Shown: in pieces, positions 1-7,382 of the stretch | How positions within the stretch are numbered: the stretch's first letter is position 1 | Layout of the letters: each line of letters opens with the position of its first letter | Assembly (NCBI GenBank): GCA_030829985.1 | Contig: JAURNW010000025.1 | Location: 1-36,544 of the forward strand | Source of the DNA: Gammaproteobacteria bacterium | Lineage (GTDB): Bacteria; Pseudomonadota; Gammaproteobacteria; Eutrophobiales; Eutrophobiaceae | Length of the DNA stretch: 36,544 nt | Reading direction: 5' to 3' | Made by a program: the position numbers and the translations under genes | The notes under the pieces: generated by a model | Told to the model about the DNA's origin: nothing | The model's input: the letters and a program-made list of their open reading frames with translations, nothing else | The model's database searches: none

Positions 1-1166
1 GCTACTTCCATTAATTGCCTTTGCGCTTTTGCGTGGGCTGGATTCAGCCTCAAAATGCGCTTGTAATATTCTACCGCCTCTTCTTTTCTATTCAAATTTT
101 TAAGTGTAATACCGGCAGAATAAAGTGATTCAATAAAGTCAGGATTAATTTTCAATGCCTTTTCAAAACAGGCAAGCACCTCTTGCTCACGACTATTACC
201 CAGGTCTATGAGAGCACAGCCCAGATTGTGATAAGCTTCGTAAAAATTCGAATTGATGGACAATGTTTTTTCATAACAGATAACAGCCTCTTTAGTACGT
301 CCTGTATTTTTAAAGGCGACACCCAAATTGTTAAGCGCTTCGACAAAATCAGGCTTGATAGACAATGCCTTTTCATAACATTCAATCGCAGCTTCATAAT
401 GCTCCGTATCTTTATATATATTTCCGAGATTATTATGCGCTTCAGCATAGGCTGGATTGATTGACAATGCTTTTTCATAACATTCAATCGCATCTTTCAG
501 GAGTCCAAGTTTTCTATTTAGAGTACCGAGATAATGATGCGCTTTCGCATTATCATAATTTATCGTTAATGCTTTTTTATATGACGCAATAGCAGCATCA
601 TTTTTATCTAAACCCTCAAGCGCTACTCCTTTTTGGATATGTAGCTCAGTATCATCAGGAACAATGCGTAAGGCTGAATTATAACTAGAAAGTGCATCAT
701 CCAGCCGGGCCAGTTTAGTAAATACTTTTGCCAGGTTCTTATATGCATCGACATAGTCAGGATTGATTTCCAAAGCCTTTTGATAACAGGACACAGCATC
801 TTCAAACTTACCTGATTCTTTCAGGATATTACCCATATTGTTATGAGCATGTGCCTGGTCTGGATTTATAGTCGTGGCTTTTTTGAAGCAATCAAAAGCC
901 AGATCGAATTTTTTGGCTGCTGCATACGCTGCACCACAACTATTTAAGTATTCTGCGCTATTTGGATATGCCTTGATAAGTTTTTCTAATAAGTCAATTG
1001 CCACATCATGCTTACCAGTCTGATGCGCAATTAACCCGGATAAATGCAAGGCATCAGCATGCAAAGGTTGTTTTTGCAAAATTCTTCTATATATGGCATC
1101 TGCTTTATCAAACCTTCCTGCTTGATGATGTTTAACAGCTTCCAGTATTGATTTTTGAATGTTCAG
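1..1166 (-). CDS. TPR-repeat protein, N-terminal part (cut by left window edge)
   Basis: An uninterrupted reverse-strand frame runs off position 1 and encodes about 388 residues of tandem 34-residue tetratricopeptide repeats (roughly ten; motifs such as AIECYEKALSINPAYAEAHN and AHNNMGNILKESGKFEDAV). The first repeat contains AVKHHQAGRFDKADAIYRRI, typical of the N-terminus of large TPR proteins carrying a glycosyltransferase or sulfotransferase domain further on, but that part lies outside the window. There is no ATG, GTG or TTG near the N-terminus. The frame is closed by a stop at 1220-1218, and the best start is a CTG at 1166-1164 preceded by GAGG 8 nt upstream, giving MNIQKSILEAVKHHQ. Two adjacent repeats are almost identical in DNA (around 360-400 and 462-500), which suggests recent repeat duplication. 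No signal peptide is seen. TPR arrays mediate protein-protein contacts; the partner is unknown. Confidence 0.85.
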   Translation of the reverse strand, partial: MNIQKSILEAVKHHQAGRFDKADAIYRRILQKQPLHADALHLSGLIAHQTGKHDVAIDLLEKLIKAYPNSAEYLNSCGAAYAAAKKFDLAFDCFKKATTINPDQAHAHNNMGNILKESGKFEDAVSCYQKALEINPDYVDAYKNLAKVFTKLARLDDALSSYNSALRIVPDDTELHIQKGVALEGLDKNDAAIASYKKALTINYDNAKAHHYLGTLNRKLGLLKDAIECYEKALSINPAYAEAHNNLGNIYKDTEHYEAAIECYEKALSIKPDFVEALNNLGVAFKNTGRTKEAVICYEKTLSINSNFYEAYHNLGCALIDLGNSREQEVLACFEKALKINPDFIESLYSAGITLKNLNRKEEAVEYYKRILRLNPAHAKAQRQLMEV

Positions 1167-1236
1167 ATCAAATGCCTCGGGAAATAATATAGTTATAAGT
1201 ATCCTATAAAATACCTCTTACGCGAAGAATTGTTAA

Positions 1237-1242
1237 ATTATA
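1237..1242 (-). promoter_or_regulatory. Candidate -10 box for the TPR gene
   Basis: A perfect TATAAT reads on the minus strand at 1242-1237, about 70 nt upstream of the proposed CTG start. The -35 region (TGCCGA near 1265-1260) is poor, so this is only a candidate. A start near 1230 would exclude the upstream ATG at 1248 as initiator. Confidence 0.3.
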
Positions 1243-1293
1243 AACCATGAGCCAAAGCATCGGCATGGTTGAACTTAAAATATAGAAGGTAAA

Positions 1294-1770
1294 TCAATCA
1301 ACATAAATTGTTTTAATCAAACGCCAATCATCACGCTGTATATGCACATACCATTTCCCGTTATCTAAAGCTCTCAGCTTACCTTTATAAATATTTTCTT
1401 CTGTTAAGACCAGATTCACTACTTCATCCATCCCCGCACGGGTCGCATTTAGAAATGTCACTGTCAGGCTTGATGGATAAATAAAATTTGAAGCTGCACT
1501 CAATGTCATAACGACATCTTCATTTTTCAGATTAACTTTTATGCTCGCATCCAGACCATAATCAATCGCAATTTTATCACGCTCAAGAGTACGGTTAATT
1601 TCCAACCCTTGTTTGTAATAATCATCAACCACAAGACCATCATCCGATTGCACAGCTAAAATTGTAGTAATGATGCCTCCAACCACTGCCATCATAGGAA
1701 AAAATATAAGGAACCAGACATAATATTCTTTATACCAGGGTATTACTTGTTGTGGATTTTTGTTTAGCAT
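1294..1770 (-). CDS. ccoH: FixH/CcoH family cbb3 oxidase assembly protein
   Basis: 158 residues with one N-terminal membrane segment (about 15-40, WYKEYYVWFLIFFPMMAVVGG) followed by a periplasmic beta-rich domain. The sequence VVDDYYKQGLEINRTLERD just after the membrane segment is the FixH family signature. FixH/CcoH assists maturation and stability of cbb3 oxidase. The ATG overlaps the ccoG stop by one base (TAATG), indicating translational coupling. It is the last gene of the cco operon; after it come 127 bases before the TPR gene, which is transcribed in the same direction. The family assignment is strong; the exact molecular role within the family is less well known. Confidence 0.9.
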   Translation of the reverse strand: MLNKNPQQVIPWYKEYYVWFLIFFPMMAVVGGIITTILAVQSDDGLVVDDYYKQGLEINRTLERDKIAIDYGLDASIKVNLKNEDVVMTLSAASNFIYPSSLTVTFLNATRAGMDEVVNLVLTEENIYKGKLRALDNGKWYVHIQRDDWRLIKTIYVD

Positions 1771-3194
1771 TATTGAATTGGCCCCAGGAATTTTCCAACT
1801 TCTGTTATTGATAGATCATCATCACCCGCTACTGAAAGCGTGAAACGAATTTCTGTACTACGTCCGCCTAGATTTTCCTCTTTCGCGCGTAAGCGCACAG
1901 GTAAATCATAAACAGTGCCTGCTTCGACTAGTATAGTGGTTTTATCAACAAGTAAGATGAGATCTTCAATACCATCCGCTTTGATATCGAACGTCCGATC
2001 TTGCTCAGCCTTATTAATCAACTTTAGTGTATAAATGTTTTCTATCAAACCTGATGTCTCACGGTACAACTGATTTCTATCGCGAATAATATCCAGTCCA
2101 ATAGACGTACGCTGGCTAATCTGAAAAATGAACAAGGATGTAAACAGCGCGAGTATTACCATATAGATGATTATGCGCGGACGTAATATGCGGCTTGGTT
2201 GACCGTCTATTGCATGCTGCGTCGTATAACGAATTAGTCCTTTTGGGTAACTCATTTTTTCCATCACGTCATCACAAACATCGATGCATGCTGAACAACC
2301 GATACATTCATATTGCAAGCCATTACGTATATCAATCCCAGTAGGGCAAACTTGTACACACATGGTGCAATTAATACAGTCTCCTAGTTTTTCTTTTTTA
2401 TAGTCAGTATGCACATCCGAACGTCTGGAGCCACGCGGCTCACCGCGATTTTCATCATAAGAAATAATGAGTGTGTTTTTATCAAACATCGCGCTCTGAA
2501 AACGCGCATAGGGACACATATATTTGCAAACTTGCTCGCGCATAAAGCCTGCGTTGATATAGGTTGCAAGTGTAAAGAAGGCAACCCAAAACAATTCCCA
2601 TCCGTGCAGTTGAAAAGAAAACAAGTCCTGACTTAAAAGATCTTGAGAGCTGAAGTAAGAAACATAAGTCACTGCTGTTGCGCCAGCAACTATTAGCCAC
2701 AAAATATGTTTTATCGATTTCCGTACCAGTTTATCAACCGACATAGCTGATTTATCCAGACGCATCTGTTTAATACGCGAGCCCTCTACTTTTCTCTCGA
2801 TCCATAAATAGACCTCCGTCCATACTGTTTGGGGACAGGCATAACCACACCACAAACGACCTGCAAGTGCGGTAAAGAAGAATAATGAAAACGCGCCAAG
2901 CATCAATAAAAATGCCAACAAAAGAAAATCTTGTGGCCAAAAGGTTAACCAAAACACATGGAATTTGCGCGCGGGCAAATCGAACAGAATAAGCTGGCGT
3001 CCATCCATTTCTAACCAGGGAAAGATAAAAAATAAACCCAGTAAAATGACAACAGAGAGTGTTCTTAAGATTGCGAAACGACCATGAACCTCACGCGGAT
3101 AAATTTTCTCGCGTTTCTCATAGAGAGACTGTTCCGTGGTTTTAGATACTGATTTATTTTTATTGGCCTTACTATCAGACGTATTGGTTTGCAT
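1770..3194 (-). CDS. ccoG: CcoG/FixG-type ferredoxin-like membrane protein for cbb3 oxidase assembly
   Basis: 474 residues, the usual family length. Membrane segments lie near 43-60, 89-109, 160-178, 200-216 and 340-357. Between them are the conserved motif WCGYACPQTVWTEVYLWIER (115-134) and two [4Fe-4S] motifs: C273/C276/C279/C283 and C297/C300/C303/C307. The C-terminal ~100 residues form an Ig-like periplasmic domain typical of FixG. In characterised members CcoG acts in copper reduction or delivery for cbb3 oxidase. Here it sits between the small membrane gene and ccoH in the cco operon, consistent with that role. Confidence 0.95.
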   Translation of the reverse strand: MQTNTSDSKANKNKSVSKTTEQSLYEKREKIYPREVHGRFAILRTLSVVILLGLFFIFPWLEMDGRQLILFDLPARKFHVFWLTFWPQDFLLLAFLLMLGAFSLFFFTALAGRLWCGYACPQTVWTEVYLWIERKVEGSRIKQMRLDKSAMSVDKLVRKSIKHILWLIVAGATAVTYVSYFSSQDLLSQDLFSFQLHGWELFWVAFFTLATYINAGFMREQVCKYMCPYARFQSAMFDKNTLIISYDENRGEPRGSRRSDVHTDYKKEKLGDCINCTMCVQVCPTGIDIRNGLQYECIGCSACIDVCDDVMEKMSYPKGLIRYTTQHAIDGQPSRILRPRIIIYMVILALFTSLFIFQISQRTSIGLDIIRDRNQLYRETSGLIENIYTLKLINKAEQDRTFDIKADGIEDLILLVDKTTILVEAGTVYDLPVRLRAKEENLGGRSTEIRFTLSVAGDDDLSITEVGKFLGPIQ

Positions 3195-3214
3195 TGAGAA
3201 GTAAAATTATTTCC

Positions 3215-3499
3215 TCATGAAATTTGATTATCGGAAGATGTGCTTCTTTTCGTCGGGTAGATAAAAAATACAGCTAACAAGCTGGATGATGCAGTTAATA
3301 ACCAGAACAGGAAAAAACCGATCGAATATGCCCCTGTCCGGCTCATCTCGGGGAAATCAACACAATATTGCAATTCAAACGGATCGATTGCTGAAAAAAA
3401 ACACCCTGTGGCGATACCCGCCATTAAAAAAGACAACCAGAGAACCGTCGCAATTCTCTGCGCGACAGACATCGAACCTATCCGATCCCAGGTCTCCAT
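3215..3499 (-). CDS. Small two-helix membrane protein in the cco operon
   Basis: 94 residues with two predicted membrane helices (about 15-37 and 58-82) and a short charged C-terminus. It lies between ccoP (2 bases upstream) and ccoG (20 bases downstream), so it is certainly co-transcribed. I do not recognise a named domain. Small membrane proteins at this place are seen in other proteobacterial cbb3 clusters, so an assembly or stability role is an inference from position only. The tight spacing and hydrophobic pattern support it as a real gene. Confidence 0.75.
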   Translation of the reverse strand: METWDRIGSMSVAQRIATVLWLSFLMAGIATGCFFSAIDPFELQYCVDFPEMSRTGAYSIGFFLFWLLTASSSLLAVFFIYPTKRSTSSDNQIS

Positions 3500-3501
3500 A
3501 T

Positions 3502-4407
3502 TTAATTATTGCTTAGGCTATATATATAGGCTGTGAGTACATGAATTTTGGCTTCCCCAAGAAATTCCTTATGTGCAGGCATCTTGCCATTTCTACCGAC
3601 TACGAGCGTCTCGGTTATCTTCTTCTGAGAACCACCGTAAAGCCAGATATCATCCGTTAAATTAGGTGCACCAAACATGTAATTCCCTTTACCTTCAGCA
3701 CCATGACACATAGCGCAATTCGTTTTAAAAAGCTCACCACCAAGTGACGCATGCATACTGTCAACTTCTCTACCAGCTAATTTCTCAACATAGCTAGTCA
3801 GGTTGAATATTTCATCTTTAGATAAAATCTCGCCCCAGGCAGGCATGGCAGCCTGACGCCCATTTAACAATGTGGTTTTTATATTTTCAGGTTTGCCACC
3901 ATATAGCCAATCATCATCGCGTAAGTTAGGAAAGCCTCTGCCGCCACGAGCGTCTGAACCATGACAGGTTGTACAATAACTCGCATAAATACGCTCGCCA
4001 ACTTTTAAAGCTGCGTCATCTTTAGCAAGCGTGGCAATATCAGTATTTAGATATTGTTCATAGATTGGACCATATTTATCATCTGCCACCTGCATTTCAT
4101 TTTCTAATTGATTCACTTGCGTCCAGCCTAGAACGCCTGCAAATGAACCTAAGCCAGGGTATAAGACGAGATAAATTGCTCCCCATACCAGCGTAATAAC
4201 AAACCAGTAAAACCACCAGGTCGGCAAAGGATTATTGTATTCTTCAAGATCACCATCCCAGACATGCCCCATGGTTTTAACATTATCCGGGTCTTCATCT
4301 GCACTTCTCTTTGAACATTTGATGAGAAATATAAAAAGACCAATGATACTGACGATTGTTGTTAGACTAATAAACCATGTCCAAAATCCACTTGTAAAAT
4401 CAACCAT
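3502..4407 (-). CDS. ccoP: cbb3-type cytochrome c oxidase subunit III (dihaem cytochrome c)
   Basis: 301 residues. Two N-terminal membrane segments (about 8-30 and 63-84) are followed by two periplasmic cytochrome c domains. Haem-binding motifs are CTTCH at 145-149 and CAMCH at 231-235, each followed by a likely Met axial ligand (AAMPAW near 188 and GKMPAH near 276). CcoP brings electrons from soluble cytochrome c or the bc1 complex to CcoO and CcoN. The reading frame overlaps the 3' end of ccoQ by 8 bases, indicating translational coupling. Confidence 0.97.
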   Translation of the reverse strand: MVDFTSGFWTWFISLTTIVSIIGLFIFLIKCSKRSADEDPDNVKTMGHVWDGDLEEYNNPLPTWWFYWFVITLVWGAIYLVLYPGLGSFAGVLGWTQVNQLENEMQVADDKYGPIYEQYLNTDIATLAKDDAALKVGERIYASYCTTCHGSDARGGRGFPNLRDDDWLYGGKPENIKTTLLNGRQAAMPAWGEILSKDEIFNLTSYVEKLAGREVDSMHASLGGELFKTNCAMCHGAEGKGNYMFGAPNLTDDIWLYGGSQKKITETLVVGRNGKMPAHKEFLGEAKIHVLTAYIYSLSNN

Positions 4408-4573
4408 GGTTTTTCCCCCTTGAATCTGCGTCTATTAAAGGTTCATCGGTCTCTTCAAATGGAATTTGAGCTGCTTTATCAAACTCTTTCTTATTACCCA
4501 TAAACACCCATACGACTATTCCTAAAAAAACAATCGCCACCAATACCGTCCACATCGAAAATAGTAAACTCAT
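4400..4573 (-). CDS. ccoQ: cbb3-type oxidase small subunit CcoQ
   Basis: A 57-residue frame, ATG at 4573 and TGA at 4402-4400. It has one membrane helix (LLFSMWTVLVAIVFLGIVVW) followed by VFMGNKKEFDKAAQIPFE, the characteristic CcoQ pattern in which a short helix leads into a KKxFDEAA-type stretch and an acidic tail. CcoQ stabilises the interaction of CcoP with the CcoNO core. It lies exactly between ccoO and ccoP and overlaps the ccoP start by 8 bases. Its size makes it easy to miss in automatic annotation. Confidence 0.93.
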   Translation of the reverse strand: MSLLFSMWTVLVAIVFLGIVVWVFMGNKKEFDKAAQIPFEETDEPLIDADSRGKNHG

Positions 4574-4581
4574 TTAATTTC

Positions 4582-5196
4582 TCATCGTCTCGTTTTAACA
4601 GATGTGCCTAATACCTGAAGATAAGCAATCACTGCATCCATTTGAGTCTTACCCTCAAGTGCCGCAGGTGCTTTTTCTATTTCATCATCCGTATAAGGCG
4701 CGCCTAAAGTACGCAGAACTTCCATCTTAGTTTTGATTTTACCCGCATCCAGCATCGTTGTTTCAAACCACGGATACCCCGGCATAATCGATTCTGGTAC
4801 AACATCGCGCGGATTGTTTAAGTGCACTCGATGCCATTCGTCACTATAACGACCGCCGACACGATGTAAGTCTGGTCCGGTACGTTTTGACCCCCATTGA
4901 AAAGGACGGTCATAGACAAATTCACCGGCTAATGAGTAATGCCCATAACGTTCGACCTCTGCGCGGAACGGTCTTATCATCTGTGAATGACATAAATAAC
5001 ATCCTTCGCTGACATATATATCCCGTCCGGAGAGCTGTAACGCTGTATAAGGTTTTAGTCCTTCTACGGGTTCCGTCGTTGACTCCATAAAGAACAAGGG
5101 AATAATTTGAACCAAGCCGCCGATACTAATCATCAAGATGATCAGGAACATCATTAGGCCAATGTTTTTTTCTATTTGTGTGTGCTGTAACGCCAT
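4582..5196 (-). CDS. ccoO: cbb3-type cytochrome c oxidase subunit II (monohaem cytochrome c)
   Basis: 204 residues. One N-terminal membrane anchor (about 13-37) and a periplasmic cytochrome c domain with haem motif CYLCH at 66-70 followed by [18 protein letters not shown], a strongly conserved CcoO stretch. The likely Met ligand is in [11 protein letters not shown]. It passes electrons from CcoP to CcoN. The start has a good ribosome site (AAGGAG) and lies 12 bases after ccoN. The C-terminus ([13 protein letters not shown]) matches the family. Confidence 0.97.
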   Translation of the reverse strand: MALQHTQIEKNIGLMMFLIILMISIGGLVQIIPLFFMESTTEPVEGLKPYTALQLSGRDIYVSEGCYLCHSQMIRPFRAEVERYGHYSLAGEFVYDRPFQWGSKRTGPDLHRVGGRYSDEWHRVHLNNPRDVVPESIMPGYPWFETTMLDAGKIKTKMEVLRTLGAPYTDDEIEKAPAALEGKTQMDAVIAYLQVLGTSVKTRR

Positions 5197-5208
5197 CTTA
5201 TTATCTCC

Positions 5209-6630
5209 TTAATGTGCGCCAACAGGCTCTGGAATTGCTGTCGTTACGGGCGTGCTACCGACAATCGTTTTCCAGATGTTATAGGCCATTACCAACGTAC
5301 CTGAGAGGAATAAAACACCCCCAAGGAAACGTATGATGTAAAACGGATGCATGGCCTCAACTGACTCAATAAAGCTGTATGTCAGAGTGCCATCGTCATT
5401 AACCGCACGCCACATCAAGCCTTGCATGATACCGGCAACCCACATCGCAACAATGTAAAGCACGATACCGATAGTTGAGATCCAGAAATGAACTTCGATT
5501 AATTTAACACTGTATATCGTGCGTCCATAGAGCCGCGGAATCATGTAGTACATACAACCCAGACTAATAAATGCAACCCAGCCCAGTGCGCCGGAATGTA
5601 CATGACCAATCGTCCAATCCGTATAATGCGAGAGGGCATTAACTGTTTTAATTGCCATCATCGGACCTTCGAAGGTAGACATGCCGTAAAACGATAGTGA
5701 AACTATCATCATACGTAATACTGGATCGGTACGTAATTTATGCCAGGCACCGGATAAGGTCATCATGCCGTTGATCATGCCACCCCAGGATGGCGCTAAA
5801 AGGATGATAGACATCACCATGCCTAAGGACTGTGCCCAATCCGGTAAGGCGGTGTAATGTAAATGATGTGGCCCTGCCCAGATATAGGTGAAGGTCAACG
5901 CCCAGAAATGGACTATTGAAAGCCGATAAGAATAAACCGGACGACCTGCTAATTTTGGAACAAAGTAGTACATCATGCCGAGAAAGCCGGCAGTCAGAAA
6001 AAAGCCTACCGCATTATGTCCGTACCACCATTGCACCATGGCATCCTGGACACCGGCATAGATTGAATAGGAGTGGAGATAGCTGGTTGGTATAGCCAGA
6101 TTATTAAATATATGCAATACGGCAATCGTCAGGATGAACGCTGCGAAAAACCAGTTAGCTACATAGATATGCTTTACTTTTCTTTTCATCACCGTGCCGA
6201 AAAACACAAAGGCATATGCCACCCAAACGACTGTAATCAAAAGATCGATAGGCCATACGAGCTCTGCATATTCTTTGCCTTGGGTGATGCCAAGCGGGAA
6301 GGTTATTGCAGCGCAGACTATTATTGCTTGCCAACCCCAAAAGGTAAATGCGGCAAGCTTGTCGCTAAATAGACGCGCATGACACGTGTGCTGCACAATA
6401 TAGTATGAAGACGCAAAGAGTGCAGAGCCACCAAAAGCAAATATCACGGCATTCGTATGTAAGGGTCGTAAGCGCCCAAACGTCAACCAGGGAATATCTA
6501 AATTCAAAGCTGGCCAAGCCAATTGTGCTGCAATGATTACGCCTACTAGCATGCCGACGACACCCCAAACTATCGTCATAATTGCAAACTGACGCACTAC
6601 CTTATAATTATAAGTCCCATTATCGGTCAT
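5209..6630 (-). CDS. ccoN: cbb3-type cytochrome c oxidase catalytic subunit I
   Basis: 473 residues with about 12 membrane helices. Visible haem and copper ligands include RPLHTNAV (low-spin haem), [12 protein letters not shown] (CuB His and its nearby Tyr), AGPHHLHYT (CuB His pair) and [11 protein letters not shown] (haem ligands). This is the O2-reducing, proton-pumping subunit of the high-affinity terminal oxidase. The longer frame begins at a TTG at 6645, but the ATG at 6630 has GGGAG 7-8 bases upstream and is preferred. Its first 11 bases overlap the OmpW-like remnant upstream, so it may be translationally coupled to it. Transcription probably starts at the FNR-dependent promoter near 7283. 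Confidence 0.97.
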   Translation of the reverse strand: MTDNGTYNYKVVRQFAIMTIVWGVVGMLVGVIIAAQLAWPALNLDIPWLTFGRLRPLHTNAVIFAFGGSALFASSYYIVQHTCHARLFSDKLAAFTFWGWQAIIVCAAITFPLGITQGKEYAELVWPIDLLITVVWVAYAFVFFGTVMKRKVKHIYVANWFFAAFILTIAVLHIFNNLAIPTSYLHSYSIYAGVQDAMVQWWYGHNAVGFFLTAGFLGMMYYFVPKLAGRPVYSYRLSIVHFWALTFTYIWAGPHHLHYTALPDWAQSLGMVMSIILLAPSWGGMINGMMTLSGAWHKLRTDPVLRMMIVSLSFYGMSTFEGPMMAIKTVNALSHYTDWTIGHVHSGALGWVAFISLGCMYYMIPRLYGRTIYSVKLIEVHFWISTIGIVLYIVAMWVAGIMQGLMWRAVNDDGTLTYSFIESVEAMHPFYIIRFLGGVLFLSGTLVMAYNIWKTIVGSTPVTTAIPEPVGAH

Positions 6631-6856
6631 AAAGACAGCTCCCAATTTCCATTGTGTCTGATTTGTTTTTTATTATAGTAACTCTAGTCGTTTGGTTTAA
6701 CCTGACACTAGTACTACTATCATCAGGTGCAATTGCAATACCTCTTAATCGTACTTTCCACTTATCATGGTCAGTTGCGAAACCCTGACTTGATGCACTT
6801 AACAAGATTGTCATCAGTAATAATGTTTTTATTTTACTGTTTGCTATGAATGCCAT
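6620..6856 (-). pseudogene. OmpW-like N-terminal remnant overlapping the start of ccoN
   Basis: A 78-residue frame with a clear signal peptide (about 1-28, LLLMTILLSASSQGFA) and then DHDKWKVRLRGIAIAPDDSS, which resembles the first beta-strand region of OmpW-family outer-membrane proteins. After about 50 residues the similarity ends and the rest ([20 protein letters not shown]) looks unrelated; intact OmpW is about 200 residues. The remaining barrel is not visible in another frame. The ribosome site is good (AAGGA, 8-9 bases before ATG), so the piece is probably translated and terminates inside ccoN. It may be a decayed gene kept as a leader, or a small periplasmic peptide; the OmpW link is made from memory of the family and is moderate. 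Confidence 0.5.
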
Positions 6857-6897
6857 TATTTATATCCTTAAAATTTATAGATTAATATACGAAATCG

Positions 6898-7245
6898 TTA
6901 ATTTGGCTGCGCGATGAGCGTATGATTCGGGCAAAAGACCAATTCATGATTAGAAACAATCGGCTTACTCAGGACACGATCACATTCAGAGGTTTGAGTA
7001 CAAGCATTACAATTTCTAATCTGTGTTTCAATTTCTCTAATTGGGGTTTTGCTAACTAATTCCTGCGGGTCAACATTGTGCTTTGTCAACATTTGACCAA
7101 ATCGTAGAGACTCAATTTTTTCCATGATCTGCACACGAATTGATTGTCCAGTCAGGAAATTTTTTCTTATTGATATAAACAGTAATACTGCAGTCACCAA
7201 CATTGATATTCCCAGTGCCAGCAGCAATAAAATAGATAGATTCAT
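6898..7245 (-). CDS. DUF6455-type membrane-anchored Cys protein, first gene of the cco operon
   Basis: 115 residues. One N-terminal membrane helix (about 4-26) precedes a small domain with LRFGQMLTKHNVDPQELV, then IETQIRNCNACTQTSECDRVL and ELVFCPN. The CxxC-x5-C and downstream C arrangement with the FG.ML...DP motif matches what I know as DUF6455. Function is unknown; the four Cys suggest metal binding or redox. It is the gene nearest the FNR box (leader about 38 bases, AAGAG ribosome site), and a gap of 41 bases separates it from the OmpW-like remnant, so it probably heads the cco transcript. Confidence 0.75.
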   Translation of the reverse strand: MNLSILLLLALGISMLVTAVLLFISIRKNFLTGQSIRVQIMEKIESLRFGQMLTKHNVDPQELVSKTPIREIETQIRNCNACTQTSECDRVLSKPIVSNHELVFCPNHTLIAQPN

Positions 7246-7289
7246 AAACGGTGCTCTTAATTATTTGTCTTAATTATTGTTTTTTGCCT

Positions 7290-7295
7290 ATTATC
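7290..7295 (-). promoter_or_regulatory. -10 box of the cco operon promoter
   Basis: GATAAT on the minus strand at 7295-7290. The start predicted about 7 bases downstream (near 7283) places the FNR box centre (7323.5) at about -41, the class II position for FNR activation. This supports FNR-activated transcription of the DUF6455-cco genes. Confidence 0.6.
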
Positions 7296-7316
7296 ATTAA
7301 CTTTAAATGGCGTTAA

Positions 7317-7330
7317 TTGATCTAGATCAA
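7317..7330. promoter_or_regulatory. FNR/ANR box, exact TTGAT-N4-ATCAA, between cco operon and ccoI
   Basis: TTGATCTAGATCAA is a perfect match to the FNR consensus. It lies in the divergent intergenic region between the DUF6455-cco operon and ccoI-ccoS. Spacing is right for class II activation of the minus-strand operon. On the plus strand only a weak -10 (TAATTC, 7351-7356) is at the corresponding distance, so control of ccoI is likely but less certain. Confidence 0.88.
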
Positions 7331-7382
7331 CAAATGATGCATTGCAATATTAATTCGGTATTCAATTTAGATTTTGGCTAGA

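Noticed and set aside
206-493. Minus-strand ORF of 95 codons in the left region
   Set aside because: Out-of-frame shadow of the TPR gene; its periodicity merely reflects the repeats.
360-500. Repeated DNA that could look like a tandem-repeat locus
   Set aside because: The 102-bp period equals 34 codons and is explained by TPR units within one open frame.
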